64,000 nt of DNA, taken from NCBI GenBank assembly GCA_964516325.1, contig CAZFAP010000001.1, positions 48,035-112,034 on the forward strand, given 5' to 3'. Origin of the DNA: CAZFAP01 sp964516325 (GTDB lineage Bacteria; Auribacterota; JABMQX01). This document shows, one piece after another, positions 17,621 to 26,559 of the stretch. Position numbers and translations under genes: made by a program. The notes beneath the pieces are model-generated. The model ran no database searches, was not told the origin of the DNA, and saw nothing but the letters and a program-made list of their open reading frames with translations. Each line of letters starts with the position of its first letter. Position 1 is the stretch's first letter.

Positions 17621-19345
17621 TCATTTCACAAATTGCTCGGCAAAGTACCTCGGGGTTAATCCTTCGCCCGTCGCGCGCTGAATCATGTGATTCCAATGGT
17701 AAATGGCTCCCGGCCCGAATACGTTCTCTCGGAGAAATTCGCCAGCCTTCTTTTGCCCCACATAACTAACCCCTCGATCCGACGTAAGCGCCAGAACCTT
17801 GTGAACAATGTAGTGATGGAGTTGAGATGCGAACAGTTCACCCAACATATAGTTATGATAATAACAAGGCGCCGTCGTGAAATGGAGCTTGGAAGCCCAG
17901 CCACAATCCGCATAGTCGGGCGGCGTGCTCAAGAACTGATATTTCCCTATGGTTTTCCACCAGAGAGAATCCAGGTCCTGGTCAGGGTTCGCGTAAAGCT
18001 GCTTTTCAAACTCGTACATCACCCCGGCCCAACGTGCGAACACGAGCTGTTGAAGTTGCATGTATTTGCGGCTCACCTTTTCGATCTGTTCCGTTTGGTC
18101 GTCTGGCAATTGCAGCACCTCCCGCATCCAAGCCGCATTCCGGCTCAAGCGGCCGAAGAACATGGCCATTCCTTCCGTGCTGAACGCATGGGCGGGGACT
18201 CTGAGAAGGTATGGTTCCCGTCGGTCGTGGTACTTGCTGTAAACCGCATGGCCGAGTTCATGCAAGACCGTCTCCATCCAGCGCTCGTCATTTTTGAGGT
18301 TGCATAGGACACGCACGTCCCCTTCGCGGTCCACATCCATGCTGAAGGCGTGCTGGCTTTTCCCTTGTTTGTCGTACAAGTCGCTTGCGGCAACGATGTC
18401 ATCTACAGGCAGGCCAATGCTCGCATAGAACCTCTCGGCCAACTCCTTGACATCCGCCTTCCCATAGAACACGTCAAGGTCAACCCCATAAACCAGAGGC
18501 GCCCTCTGGAAGAAAGGATCGTGATAATGCCACGGCATGAGTTGACCGGGCGTGATCGCGTACTGGCTCGCCAGAATGCGGTCCAATTCAGCCTTCGCTT
18601 CGGCAAAGGGTTGGCTGCTCAGTTCGTAGAGCTCCCGGAAAATCCGGTCCAGTTCCTCCACATCTTGCTCGCTCGTCGTAAGAGAAAGAGTGTGATAATT
18701 TTCAAAACCCAGCTTTCGCGCCGCCTGATTTCGCAGCTTCACTAACTGGATTAGGTCTGGGGCAACGGCCGCGCCCACCTGCTTACTCGACCGCCAGGCC
18801 AACTCCCTCTTTTTCGAGTCGCGCTCCGTCGTCAGAATTTCGTTGATCTCATTGAGAGTAACCTTCTTTCCGTCAATGGTGCTGCGAAAAGTGTTGAATC
18901 GCCTCGCAATCTGAGTGCTCAAATCAACGATTCTCTTCAACAACTCGGGCTCTATCTGATTCTCAAGATATTCGTTATAGAGCCTGTTCACCTGTCGAAG
19001 GAGTCTGGGGTCCTTGATTTCTCCAGATTCCTGCAGCCTTTTCAGAAAGGCGAAGTCCTCGGGGTTGCTGTAGATTTGGCATAGCTTCAGTTCTAATGCG
19101 CTAAGCCTATCGTAATCTTCTGAGCTGCCGGTGATCGAAGCGCGCCAGCGAGCAAGGTTCGCCTCTCTCCTCAAGGGCTTGATTGTTTCGACGTGCGAAG
19201 CAAGAAATTTCTCCAACTTTGTCTCCTTTGCGTTCGATGGCCAGCCCAAAGCAAGGATTCCTATCGTCAATATTCCGCCTCCGACGAGGAGCATTGTCAT
19301 GGTTGAGAATCCTCTCCGGCTTCTCCGTCCGCTTCTATCGGTCAT
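17621..19345 (-). CDS. ACE-like M2 family zinc metallopeptidase, membrane-anchored
   Basis: 574 residues from the ATG at 19345, chosen for GGAGG 7 bases upstream; an in-frame start at 19372 lacks this. A signal-anchor (TMTMLLVGGGILTIGILALGW) is followed by an all-helical domain. The zinc site is HELGH at 362-366 with the third ligand Glu390 in FSTEGMAMFFG. The 24-residue spacing from the second His to this Glu equals that of angiotensin-converting enzyme (M2), whereas M3 oligopeptidases have 25. M2 enzymes are peptidyl-dipeptidases, so this protein would release C-terminal dipeptides outside the membrane. First gene of the operon, 76 bases before the symporter. Confidence 0.82.
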   Translation of the reverse strand: MTDRSGRRSRRGFSTMTMLLVGGGILTIGILALGWPSNAKETKLEKFLASHVETIKPLRREANLARWRASITGSSEDYDRLSALELKLCQIYSNPEDFAFLKRLQESGEIKDPRLLRQVNRLYNEYLENQIEPELLKRIVDLSTQIARRFNTFRSTIDGKKVTLNEINEILTTERDSKKRELAWRSSKQVGAAVAPDLIQLVKLRNQAARKLGFENYHTLSLTTSEQDVEELDRIFRELYELSSQPFAEAKAELDRILASQYAITPGQLMPWHYHDPFFQRAPLVYGVDLDVFYGKADVKELAERFYASIGLPVDDIVAASDLYDKQGKSQHAFSMDVDREGDVRVLCNLKNDERWMETVLHELGHAVYSKYHDRREPYLLRVPAHAFSTEGMAMFFGRLSRNAAWMREVLQLPDDQTEQIEKVSRKYMQLQQLVFARWAGVMYEFEKQLYANPDQDLDSLWWKTIGKYQFLSTPPDYADCGWASKLHFTTAPCYYHNYMLGELFASQLHHYIVHKVLALTSDRGVSYVGQKKAGEFLRENVFGPGAIYHWNHMIQRATGEGLTPRYFAEQFVK

Positions 19346-19430
19346 GTTCTCACCTCCGCGAACCGGGCGCAATGTTCGGACTCCTTGGGAGGCACGCTCA
19401 CCCGTCCGCCTTGCCCTGGTTCTGAGTCAG

Positions 19431-19436
19431 ATTATA
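19431..19436 (-). promoter_or_regulatory. Candidate -10 box for the peptidase/hydroxyproline operon
   Basis: A perfect TATAAT on the minus strand, about 85 bases before the M2 peptidase start. The best -35 candidate (TTCCAA, 15-base spacer) is poor, so an activator may be needed or the call may be wrong. Confidence 0.35.
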
Positions 19437-19758
19437 GGCAAAGAACAGGGCTTGGAACAGCATTCTCTACCGAATTGTCTTCTGGGACGGCGCTCCTGGG
19501 AAATGGCTTGACTGCTTGGCGGCTTTCACAGGAATCGCGGTCCGAGGCGCGGTTTCCTCGGAGGATGTTTGCCCCAGCGTCCGACGGACCTGTCGCCGTC
19601 GGTCACCGCGGACGACCACGGTAAGCAGTCGGATGGCACGGAAAAGACCCGAGGTGGCAAAAACAAGCAATCCTCACCCAGCTATTTGTGCAAAATCTAT
19701 CGCCTCCGTTCTGCGCGGCGGATGCGCTCCCGGTTGGGCGCCTCAGCGGGGAGGATGG

Positions 19759-19795
19759 AACCGTAGATGAACGCAAATGCACGCGGATGCGCGCC
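19759..19795 (+). repeat. Short tandem element, 10-base period
   Basis: Three imperfect units of about 10 bases (GATGAACGCA, AATGCACGCG, GATGCGCGCC). It is similar in style to other intergenic short-period elements in this window. Confidence 0.5.
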
Positions 19796-20075
19796 GGAAG
19801 GGTCTTGCGGTGCCATCCGAAAGGCAGATGCGTCATCCCATCGTCCGCCCAAGAGTTAGGCATTACCGCCAAATCGCACGAGAGGCGATTCTTCCGGACA
19901 TTTGCGGAAAGCTTGTGCGGAACCTACATACCCCCTGAACTCGCGATATGCCGCGCCGCGTTCTGCTGGGGGTTCATACGTTACCGAATTTATGAATTCG
20001 CGTACTAAGCCGCTTCATGGGACCGACATGCGCGTGATGTGGTGCGGGGTGTGATCCCCCTGTTTTTCGCTCGCT

Positions 20076-21824
20076 TCAAGGTTTGCTTTCGGCAGACGCT
20101 GGCAGCGTCAGGACAAAACTGGCGCCCTCGCTCGCATTCTCGTCGAGCCGCAAGTCGCCACCCAGCCTTCTCGCCAGCCTCCGACTGAGGGCCAGGCCCA
20201 ATCCGACCCCGGACGCTGAGTGTGCGGCTTCCCAAGCGGACTTGCTGAAGGGTCGAAATAGACGGCGTGCGTCTCTCTTCGCAATCCCGGGACCGTGGTC
20301 TCGCACTCTCAGAAACACCGACCTCCCGCGCCGACCCGCTTCGAGGTGAATTTCGCGGTTCGCTGCCGAGGCCGCATACTTGCAGGCGTTATCCACCAGG
20401 TTGAAGAGAATTTGCTCGACCGCGGACCTGTCGGCCCTCGCCCTGACGGACAGCATCTCGGCCTCGCATCCGACGACAAGTTTCATCCCGGACTGCTCCG
20501 CGCGCTGGAGGAGCCGATCCTTCACTCTCTCGATCAACTCCCCCACCGTAGCCGTTTCAACACGCCCGCGAGCCCGTCGAGCCTCCAGGCCCGCGTATGC
20601 AAGGACGTTCTCGACCAGGCGCCCGAGCCTCTCTGCCTCCTGTCGTAGCGTTAGGACATACCCGCGCGCCTTCTCCGCACTCGACACCATATCTTCCGCA
20701 AGCATCTCCGTGTACATGCGCAGCGTGGTCAATGGCGTGCGCAGTTCATGCGTGACCGCCGAAACGAAAGCTCCTCGCCGCTCGCTCAAGGATAGCGCTC
20801 CCCGAAGGAGCGCTGCGACGGCAGCTGCCGCGAGAATCAAGCAGCTCCACGCGATGACGAGCGACAACTGCATCGGAGTCAGGCGACTCGTCGGGTTGCC
20901 GGTCACCTCGCCGGGTACGAGTCTGACCGGTAATCCGGCGAGCATCCGACCCGCTTCGTAAGTTCCTTCCGCAGGCGAGGGTTCGAGATCGGCTCGCGGT
21001 AACAGGTCGTTAACGCTCTCGACGAGCCACTTTTCGATCACCGGCCAGTCGAGCCAACAGCCCTGGACATAATCCCGTCCGCCCACCGAGACCCGCCGCG
21101 CAAGAACAAGAGCGGTTCCCATCCAGACCGGCTTCATCATGCCCTCCTGCACGTCGGCAGAACGCAACAGGGAGCTTCTGTCCAGGTTCGCCTGCATTGT
21201 ATTCTGGCTCGAGAACCGCGCCTGCCACTCGATGTCGTTTCGGAGCGACTGGTCGTTCCGACGCGCGCGCGGCTCGCCACGTTGGAGCTGAGGTAGAAGG
21301 TGCCCCATCATGGTCGGCTGCCCGGCGGGTTCGGGTAAAGCGCCCCTCAATTTATCCCAGCCCAGGACCTTTCTTAGCTCCGCCAGGCGAGCGGCAGAAG
21401 CTTCTATCTGTTCGTGCGTGCTATACGCAGCTTCCGCGTTATCGCGCATGTTTCCGGTCGGGGCCTGCGGCGACGTCAACTCGCCGTCGGGACCAAACTG
21501 AAAGTGGAGCAGGATGTACGTGGACGGCTGCGTGAGCAAAGGAGACGGAACGAGAACTTCGCCTCGGTTAATCTCTGAGAAAATCCGGGTATAGGCTCGC
21601 TCGGCGGCGTAGAAAGAGTTGTAGGAGAAATAGGGGCGTGCGCTTTCCTGGGTGAGGAAGGGCGCCAGGGCGGATTCCATTCGCCAGAGAGCCAGCCGGA
21701 CACTTTCTTCACGCTTTGCGTCGCGGTCTAACTTTACCGCCGTGAGACTAATCCAGCCGATGGCTGCCAGCACGACAACCAGGCACAGCGCGAAGACGAG
21801 CCAAATATGGAGCGGACGCCTCAT
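20076..21824 (-). CDS. Membrane sensor histidine kinase with large extracytoplasmic domain
   Basis: 582 residues. TM1 spans about 8-30 and TM2 about 319-340. About 290 residues between them form an extracytoplasmic sensor of no recognised family. The HisKA dimerisation domain has the phospho-acceptor His359 in SAVTHELRTPLTTL. The HATPase_c domain shows the N box (LFNLVDNACKYA), G1 box (RDHGPGIA) and G2 box (GVGLGLALSRRLA). There is no HAMP domain. The start overlaps the response regulator stop by 4 bases (ATGA), so the two are co-translated. The kinase would phosphorylate the OmpR-type regulator encoded just upstream. Signal and targets are unknown; the nearest candidates are the surface protein genes upstream in the same direction. 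Confidence 0.93.
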   Translation of the reverse strand: MRRPLHIWLVFALCLVVVLAAIGWISLTAVKLDRDAKREESVRLALWRMESALAPFLTQESARPYFSYNSFYAAERAYTRIFSEINRGEVLVPSPLLTQPSTYILLHFQFGPDGELTSPQAPTGNMRDNAEAAYSTHEQIEASAARLAELRKVLGWDKLRGALPEPAGQPTMMGHLLPQLQRGEPRARRNDQSLRNDIEWQARFSSQNTMQANLDRSSLLRSADVQEGMMKPVWMGTALVLARRVSVGGRDYVQGCWLDWPVIEKWLVESVNDLLPRADLEPSPAEGTYEAGRMLAGLPVRLVPGEVTGNPTSRLTPMQLSLVIAWSCLILAAAAVAALLRGALSLSERRGAFVSAVTHELRTPLTTLRMYTEMLAEDMVSSAEKARGYVLTLRQEAERLGRLVENVLAYAGLEARRARGRVETATVGELIERVKDRLLQRAEQSGMKLVVGCEAEMLSVRARADRSAVEQILFNLVDNACKYAASAANREIHLEAGRRGRSVFLRVRDHGPGIAKRDARRLFRPFSKSAWEAAHSASGVGLGLALSRRLARRLGGDLRLDENASEGASFVLTLPASAESKP

Positions 21825-22531
21825 TTCTTGTCTCTCATCGCCGCGAACATGTAGCCTTTGCCCCTCACGGTCAGAATAACTCGCGGCTCGGTCGGATCAT
21901 CACGCAGTTTTTCCCGCAGGCGAGCGATGTGCATGTCAATCGTCCGGGTCTCAAAAATGGAACCGGGGTCAATTCGCCAGACCCGCGAGAGAATTTCCTG
22001 CCGGGAGATCGCCCGTCCAGCGTTGCGGGCCAGGTAGCGAAGCAACTCAATCTCTCGCTCGGAAAGCTCACAACGCTCCCCCTCGTCAAAGCTCACCTCG
22101 CAACGTGATAGGTCAACGACGCCGCCCGGAATTTTGAACTGCGAGATGTCAGAAGGACGCTCCGGTGAGCGCCGCAGCACAGCCTCCACCCTCGCCAGAA
22201 GTTCCTTCACGCTGAAAGGCTTTACCACGTAGTCGTCGGCGCCGACCCGCAGCCCCTCGATGCGGTCCGCCTCCTCGCCGCGAGCCGTCAGAATAATCAC
22301 AGGCAGCGTTGGGCGTGTGGCCCGCACTTCTTTCAGAATCTCCAACCCGTCGCGCCCGGGCAAGATGAGGTCGAGCAGAAGAAGGTCGTACCCGACTTTC
22401 ACCGCCATGTCGAGGCCGACTTTTCCATCGCTTGCCTCCAGTGTGCCGTAGCCCGCGAATTCGAGCGCGTCCACAATGCCCTGCCGGATGGCAGGGTCAT
22501 CTTCGATCACCAGAATTTGCCGTTTCTCCAT
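21821..22531 (-). CDS. OmpR/PhoB family response regulator
   Basis: 236 residues. The receiver domain has acidic pocket residues D11-D12, phospho-acceptor D54 in LLLDLILPGRDG, and the conserved Lys in VVKPFS. The C-terminal winged helix (about 135-232) has the usual end RVILTVRGKGYMF. It binds DNA as a transcription factor when phosphorylated by the overlapping histidine kinase. It is 190 bases downstream of the VWA gene on the same strand. Confidence 0.95.
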   Translation of the reverse strand: MEKRQILVIEDDPAIRQGIVDALEFAGYGTLEASDGKVGLDMAVKVGYDLLLLDLILPGRDGLEILKEVRATRPTLPVIILTARGEEADRIEGLRVGADDYVVKPFSVKELLARVEAVLRRSPERPSDISQFKIPGGVVDLSRCEVSFDEGERCELSEREIELLRYLARNAGRAISRQEILSRVWRIDPGSIFETRTIDMHIARLREKLRDDPTEPRVILTVRGKGYMFAAMRDKK

Positions 22532-22721
22532 GGGTTATCCCAGCCTTGATCACAAGGAGGGCATTGGCGGCAGACCGCTTCTTCTCGGGCAACGCCGGCG
22601 CCTTTATGTCCTGACATTTTACCGGAAGGCCGCTGGCTCTTCAACGCTCGCCGATGCTTTGGGTCGCAGACGCTATGTCATGGCCATGGGGCGCGAGACG
22701 CAAACGCCCATCGCCACCGGT

Positions 22722-23882
22722 TCAAAACGCCGGCCCGCCTTCGTAAACAATGCCCCTCTTGCCGGCCTGCTCTTTGAGGCAGTTGAAGATGGCGAAGTCG
22801 AGGGACCGCTTGCCTTGAAGCGCGGACTTGCGAACCTCCTCCTCGATATGAGCTTGACGCTTGGCAGCGATGTCTTTGATCCGGGCTTGCACCTTCGCTC
22901 GCTTCGCCTGCTGTTCGCTGATAAACTTCTCGCGCTCGGCGGGCGACATCTTCCGTATATTCTCGGGAAGGTCCTCATCCTTCACGTCGGCGAGTTTCAG
23001 GCGCCCTTCCGCGATACCTCCAACCAGCTCGTGCATGCCGGCCACCCGGCTTCCGGTCTCGGTTATTGCGAAGGCTCCTCGCGCGGCTTTTGCGGCAGCG
23101 GGCGCGTCGGCGTGAATCTTCCCAGCCACTTCGGCGCGCTTCTCCGCCTCCTCCAGCACTTCCTCGCTCCCATAATAAACGCGAGTCGCCTCGAGTTCCT
23201 TAGACAGTTCAGCAAGCTCCGTGTCGAAGGGAGTCGAAGCCAGAATCGCGCCTCCCGACTGCTCGACGCGGAAATAACGTCCTTCGGCGCGATCGGCGAT
23301 TTCCTTCCAGACCGGCTCGGTGGAAGTCTCCGATCCGCACTGGATGGTGTTGATGATGATACCCGCTTTCGCGGCGGTCTTGCAGGTTTCGGGGTACTTC
23401 GCGTCGTCGGGATAATCCATGTGCGGCGGACAATCGCCGACCAGGAAAATCACCCGATAGGTCTTCTCGTCGGTGCTCCATTTGATCTTGGTGACCGCCT
23501 CGTTCGTCGCCTGATTGACGCTCTCGGGGGTATCCCCGCCACCGTTGGCTTGAAAGCCCATGAGTTGCTCATACACGGCGTCGAGGTTATCCGTCAGGTC
23601 CGTGAGCTTTGTGACATAAGCGTCACCACGGTCACGATAGCCGACCAGCCCCATCTGGATGTCCGGGGCTGGCTTCGTGCTGGCAAGGGTGTTGGCGATT
23701 GCCCAGATTTTCTCTTTCGCTGCCTGGATCAATCCGCCCATGCTTCCGGTCGTGTCGAGCACAAATACGACCTCGACCCGCGGGCGGGCTGCCGGGGGTG
23801 CTGCCGGTTCAGCCGCCAAAATCCCACTCAGTGTCGCCGCCATGATCGAAAGCGCGACAAGCTCCAAAACCATGCTTTTCAC
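22722..23882 (-). CDS. Secreted von Willebrand factor A domain protein
   Basis: 386 residues from a GTG at 23882. AAGGAGG lies 6 bases before this GTG, while the in-frame ATG at 23903 lies before that site. A signal peptide (MVLELVALSIMAATLSGILA) leads to a VWA domain whose metal site starts VFVLDTTGSMGG, with DIQMGLVGYRDRGD and VIFLVGDCPPH as later landmarks. A charged, probably coiled-coil C-terminal third follows (LEEAEKRAEVAGK, AEREKFISEQQAKRAKVQ). It probably binds a protein partner outside the cytoplasmic membrane. It follows the VIT-like and DUF4139 genes, which is notable because VIT and VWA domains normally share one polypeptide. Confidence 0.88.
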   Translation of the reverse strand: MKSMVLELVALSIMAATLSGILAAEPAAPPAARPRVEVVFVLDTTGSMGGLIQAAKEKIWAIANTLASTKPAPDIQMGLVGYRDRGDAYVTKLTDLTDNLDAVYEQLMGFQANGGGDTPESVNQATNEAVTKIKWSTDEKTYRVIFLVGDCPPHMDYPDDAKYPETCKTAAKAGIIINTIQCGSETSTEPVWKEIADRAEGRYFRVEQSGGAILASTPFDTELAELSKELEATRVYYGSEEVLEEAEKRAEVAGKIHADAPAAAKAARGAFAITETGSRVAGMHELVGGIAEGRLKLADVKDEDLPENIRKMSPAEREKFISEQQAKRAKVQARIKDIAAKRQAHIEEEVRKSALQGKRSLDFAIFNCLKEQAGKRGIVYEGGPAF

Positions 23883-24034
23883 GTCACACCTCCTTTCATT
23901 CAAGCATCATGGAACGTTCAGAGCCTCTTCGTCGCGGCAGTCATCCGGAAAAACATCGCCTTCACTGCCGCCCATACCCTTAGACCTTTTTTGGGCCAGG
24001 ATGTTCCATAATCGCCGGTCCGGAGGCGTCGCTT

Positions 24035-25831
24035 TCAGTTGCAGTAGTAGTACCAGTCGTATTCAAACGTGGCCGACTTGCCGGCAGAGATGACCGTCTC
24101 CCACGTTATTTTGGAGAGCGAGTTGACGCTGTAATACCACCACGGCCACGACCACCAATGCCAGGGGTTGCCCTCCTGCTCGACCGATGTATCCTCCATC
24201 ACATTTGACAGCAGAATCTTGCCGTCGGCTGTCGCTTCCGTGGCCGACCCAATGACTTTCCTCGTGACGTAGAGGCGGATAGGCCTATCTTTGAAGTTGA
24301 TGACCGTCAACTTGCCGTGACAGGCAACTTTCGTGTAGGAGTTTCCGCTGATCAGGATATTTGGCGTGCGGCCAACTTCAGCCTCCTCCTTTTTCGTGTT
24401 CAGGTCGGTTGCGATGGTCACCGGCACATCCACCTTGTTCTTTAGTGACGTGTAGGTGAGGACGTGCTGCCCCAGGGGCATTCCCTCCTTGAATATCGTC
24501 GCGGGACCGGTGGTCCACGGAACATTTCCGGTGTTAGTCAGGCGAATCTCGTGCATCGCCTTAGCCGCTGCCAGCGCATTGGCCAACTGCCGCACCTGGT
24601 CCGCGCTCATGTGCCGCCACAGCTCTTTCGGAGGAACCGGGGCAACATCCCAGGTGTAAATGTCTTCGTACGCAACGGTCACCTCGAGGAGCTTCACGAC
24701 CGCTCGCTCACCCTTCCTCAACGTGATACCCGGCTTGTGATAGACAAAAAGGTCTTCCTGCTGCCCTTCGCCCGCAATCTCCGGTCCGCCCTCTGCGGGG
24801 GCGCCTTCCGACCGATCTGCCCGCGCCACCTGCGACATGATGGCGTTCGAGAGATAATCCCGCGTTTCCGCTCGCCCGCGGCCCGCCGGGACGAAGTAGG
24901 AACTCAGGCTAAGCCCAATTTCCCTGAGCGCCATCGGCGACAGGTAGTCCTTCATGACGAAGCTCGGAACGCCGACCACCAGCCGGAGGTCCGCGTCTTC
25001 AAAGTCCGCAAGCTCATTGATGATTGAGCCTTGAAGCGAGACCTTTGCCTTCCCGTTGGCGAGAAGCTCGACCCTGTAATCCGGAATCCATCGAATCCCT
25101 TTCTGAATGTAAATCATCCCGACCTCGGCTTCTCCGACGAGCGGCTTGCCGTCCCTGAGGACATGCACCGAGATTTCCCGAATCATCTTCTTTTGCTTAT
25201 GCTCGGTCGCCGGCTTGCCGTCCGCAAGGCAGATGCTGCGGATGTCCTCTCGCTTGATCATCTGAACGCCAATCTCCTTCTGGAGCATCACGAAAGAAGC
25301 GAGCGACTTGACTTCCTCTGCTTTCATCTGGCGGACGGGCTGGCTCGGGATGTTCGCTTGCCAGCGGTCCCAGCGCTCCGGCAACGTCGTCACCGTTTCC
25401 GTTTCTCGCTCTGCCTCATGCTCGAGGATGCCCAGCAAGACCCCCTCGTGAGAGACCGCCCCGGCATCTTTCGGCTGCTCGACGATGATGGCTCTCTTCC
25501 CGACATTCGCCTGAATCATTTCCTCGAACGTCAGGCAGGGTCTCGTCTCTTCCGCTTCCGCGACGCCAGCCTTGACGAAATCCACCTGCGACTCCTTATC
25601 CATCACGAACGTCCAGAAGGCGCCGAGTATCGGCGCCGGAACTTCTCGCGTGCGACACCAGCCATCCTCGAGGTTCACTGCGCCCCGCGCCATAACAAGC
25701 GAATGCCCATCCTTGAAGACGGTGACATCCGTGATCTTCGGTTCGAACTCCGGAACGTCCGCCTGGGACGGGGGCAGGGCCGCCATTGCCAACATTGTTA
25801 CCACCAGCCCTATGACTCTTGTCTTCCTCAT
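24035..25831 (-). CDS. Exported DUF4139-type protein
   Basis: 598 residues with a Sec signal (VIGLVVTMLAMAALPPSQA). ITDVTVFKDGHSLVMARG is the typical start of the DUF4139/mucoidy-inhibitor-like group, and YIQKGIRWIPDYRVELLANGKA is its conserved core. The C-terminus (ENGNPWHWWSWPWWYY-like aromatic run, then FEYDWYYYC) is unusually rich in Trp and Tyr. It starts inside the end of the preceding small gene (ATGA overlap), with its ribosome binding site AAAGGAGGAG also encoding that gene's last residues. Function is unknown; the fold is a surface-type beta protein. Confidence 0.75.
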   Translation of the reverse strand: MRKTRVIGLVVTMLAMAALPPSQADVPEFEPKITDVTVFKDGHSLVMARGAVNLEDGWCRTREVPAPILGAFWTFVMDKESQVDFVKAGVAEAEETRPCLTFEEMIQANVGKRAIIVEQPKDAGAVSHEGVLLGILEHEAERETETVTTLPERWDRWQANIPSQPVRQMKAEEVKSLASFVMLQKEIGVQMIKREDIRSICLADGKPATEHKQKKMIREISVHVLRDGKPLVGEAEVGMIYIQKGIRWIPDYRVELLANGKAKVSLQGSIINELADFEDADLRLVVGVPSFVMKDYLSPMALREIGLSLSSYFVPAGRGRAETRDYLSNAIMSQVARADRSEGAPAEGGPEIAGEGQQEDLFVYHKPGITLRKGERAVVKLLEVTVAYEDIYTWDVAPVPPKELWRHMSADQVRQLANALAAAKAMHEIRLTNTGNVPWTTGPATIFKEGMPLGQHVLTYTSLKNKVDVPVTIATDLNTKKEEAEVGRTPNILISGNSYTKVACHGKLTVINFKDRPIRLYVTRKVIGSATEATADGKILLSNVMEDTSVEQEGNPWHWWSWPWWYYSVNSLSKITWETVISAGKSATFEYDWYYYCN

Positions 25832-26208
25832 AGCAACTCCTCCTTTCTCTTCCGCGGGATTTCTGCTTTTGGCTCCGTCGCGGCGCCGTGAAATGTGAAG
25901 CTTCGGACCACGGCTCCATTGGGGGCGGAGACCGCCAGCTCGGCTTCAATTCTGCGCGCCGTGGGATTCGTCAAGCTAATGTCCATGGTCGTGATGGGCG
26001 CTTGCTCGAGGACAACCACGCCGACGTTGACTTCCGTAACCTGCACCGGCGTCCCTCGGTCAAGGCGGAACGACCTCGCCTGCGGAACGATAATGTGCGA
26101 CGCGAGAGACCTATTGCCGGTCATGTGAATCTGGCCCCAGGCTTGGCCAAAAAGAAACACCAGAGCTACCAGCAAACAGCGCCTCCCCACCTTGCCTCTC
26201 AGTTGCAT
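25828..26208 (-). CDS. Small exported VIT-domain-like protein
   Basis: 126 residues with a signal peptide (RCLLVALVFLFGQAWGQ). The remainder (ITTMDISLTNPTARRIEAEL, GAVVRSFTFHG) resembles the first strands of a VIT (vault/inter-alpha-trypsin) domain. It stops at KAEIPRKRKEELL, where a VIT domain would normally continue with its ARRIY-type helix, so only about the first two thirds is present. It overlaps the DUF4139 gene by 4 bases. It could be a truncated VIT protein or a genuine small partner of the DUF4139 protein. Confidence 0.6.
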   Translation of the reverse strand: MQLRGKVGRRCLLVALVFLFGQAWGQIHMTGNRSLASHIIVPQARSFRLDRGTPVQVTEVNVGVVVLEQAPITTMDISLTNPTARRIEAELAVSAPNGAVVRSFTFHGAATEPKAEIPRKRKEELL

Positions 26209-26559
26209 TCTTATGTACCTTCTCCGTTGCCGTGAAGATTCCTCACAAACTCCACCTACAACTTACCACCGAATGCGTGAAACCGTTGTAAAAGGTCTGT
26301 AACACCGGGGGGCGAGACCGCTTGCTTTATGAAGAGGGCATCTCGTGAGAGCCCGCCACGAGCACGCCGGCGGCGGACGCTCCCCTGCTCGGTTTATCTC
26401 CTGTGGCACGAGAAGCCGTGAATTATTGAGGACCTTGTGCTTGTTCGGAGGGTGCTTCCTGCATTAAGATGCGATTCGCTATGGGAGAATTCGCGGAGAG
26501 GCTTCGCGCCTCCGCACAGTGACAATGAATCATCACATCCTCGTCGGTCTCGTAATCCC
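26209..26559. other. Divergent intergenic region
   Basis: It lies between the VIT-like gene and the large NPCBM protein gene. No strong promoter or gene was identified. The plus-strand frame of the next gene is open through most of it but lacks family-like residues. Confidence 0.4.

Larger units (their letters stand above)
19346..20075. other. 730-base intergenic region with short repeats
   Basis: No gene was found between the M2 peptidase start and the histidine kinase end. It holds the TATAAT above, a 10-base-period stretch at 19759-19795 (GATGAACGCA AATGCACGCG type units), and at 19977-19997 the 21-mer TACGTTACCGAATTTATGAAT, which recurs with one change at 35301-35321. Confidence 0.5.

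Noticed and set aside
17621..19345. M3 oligopeptidase identity
   Set aside because: The third zinc ligand is 24 residues after the second His, as in M2 enzymes, rather than 25. The call stays open to a full profile search.
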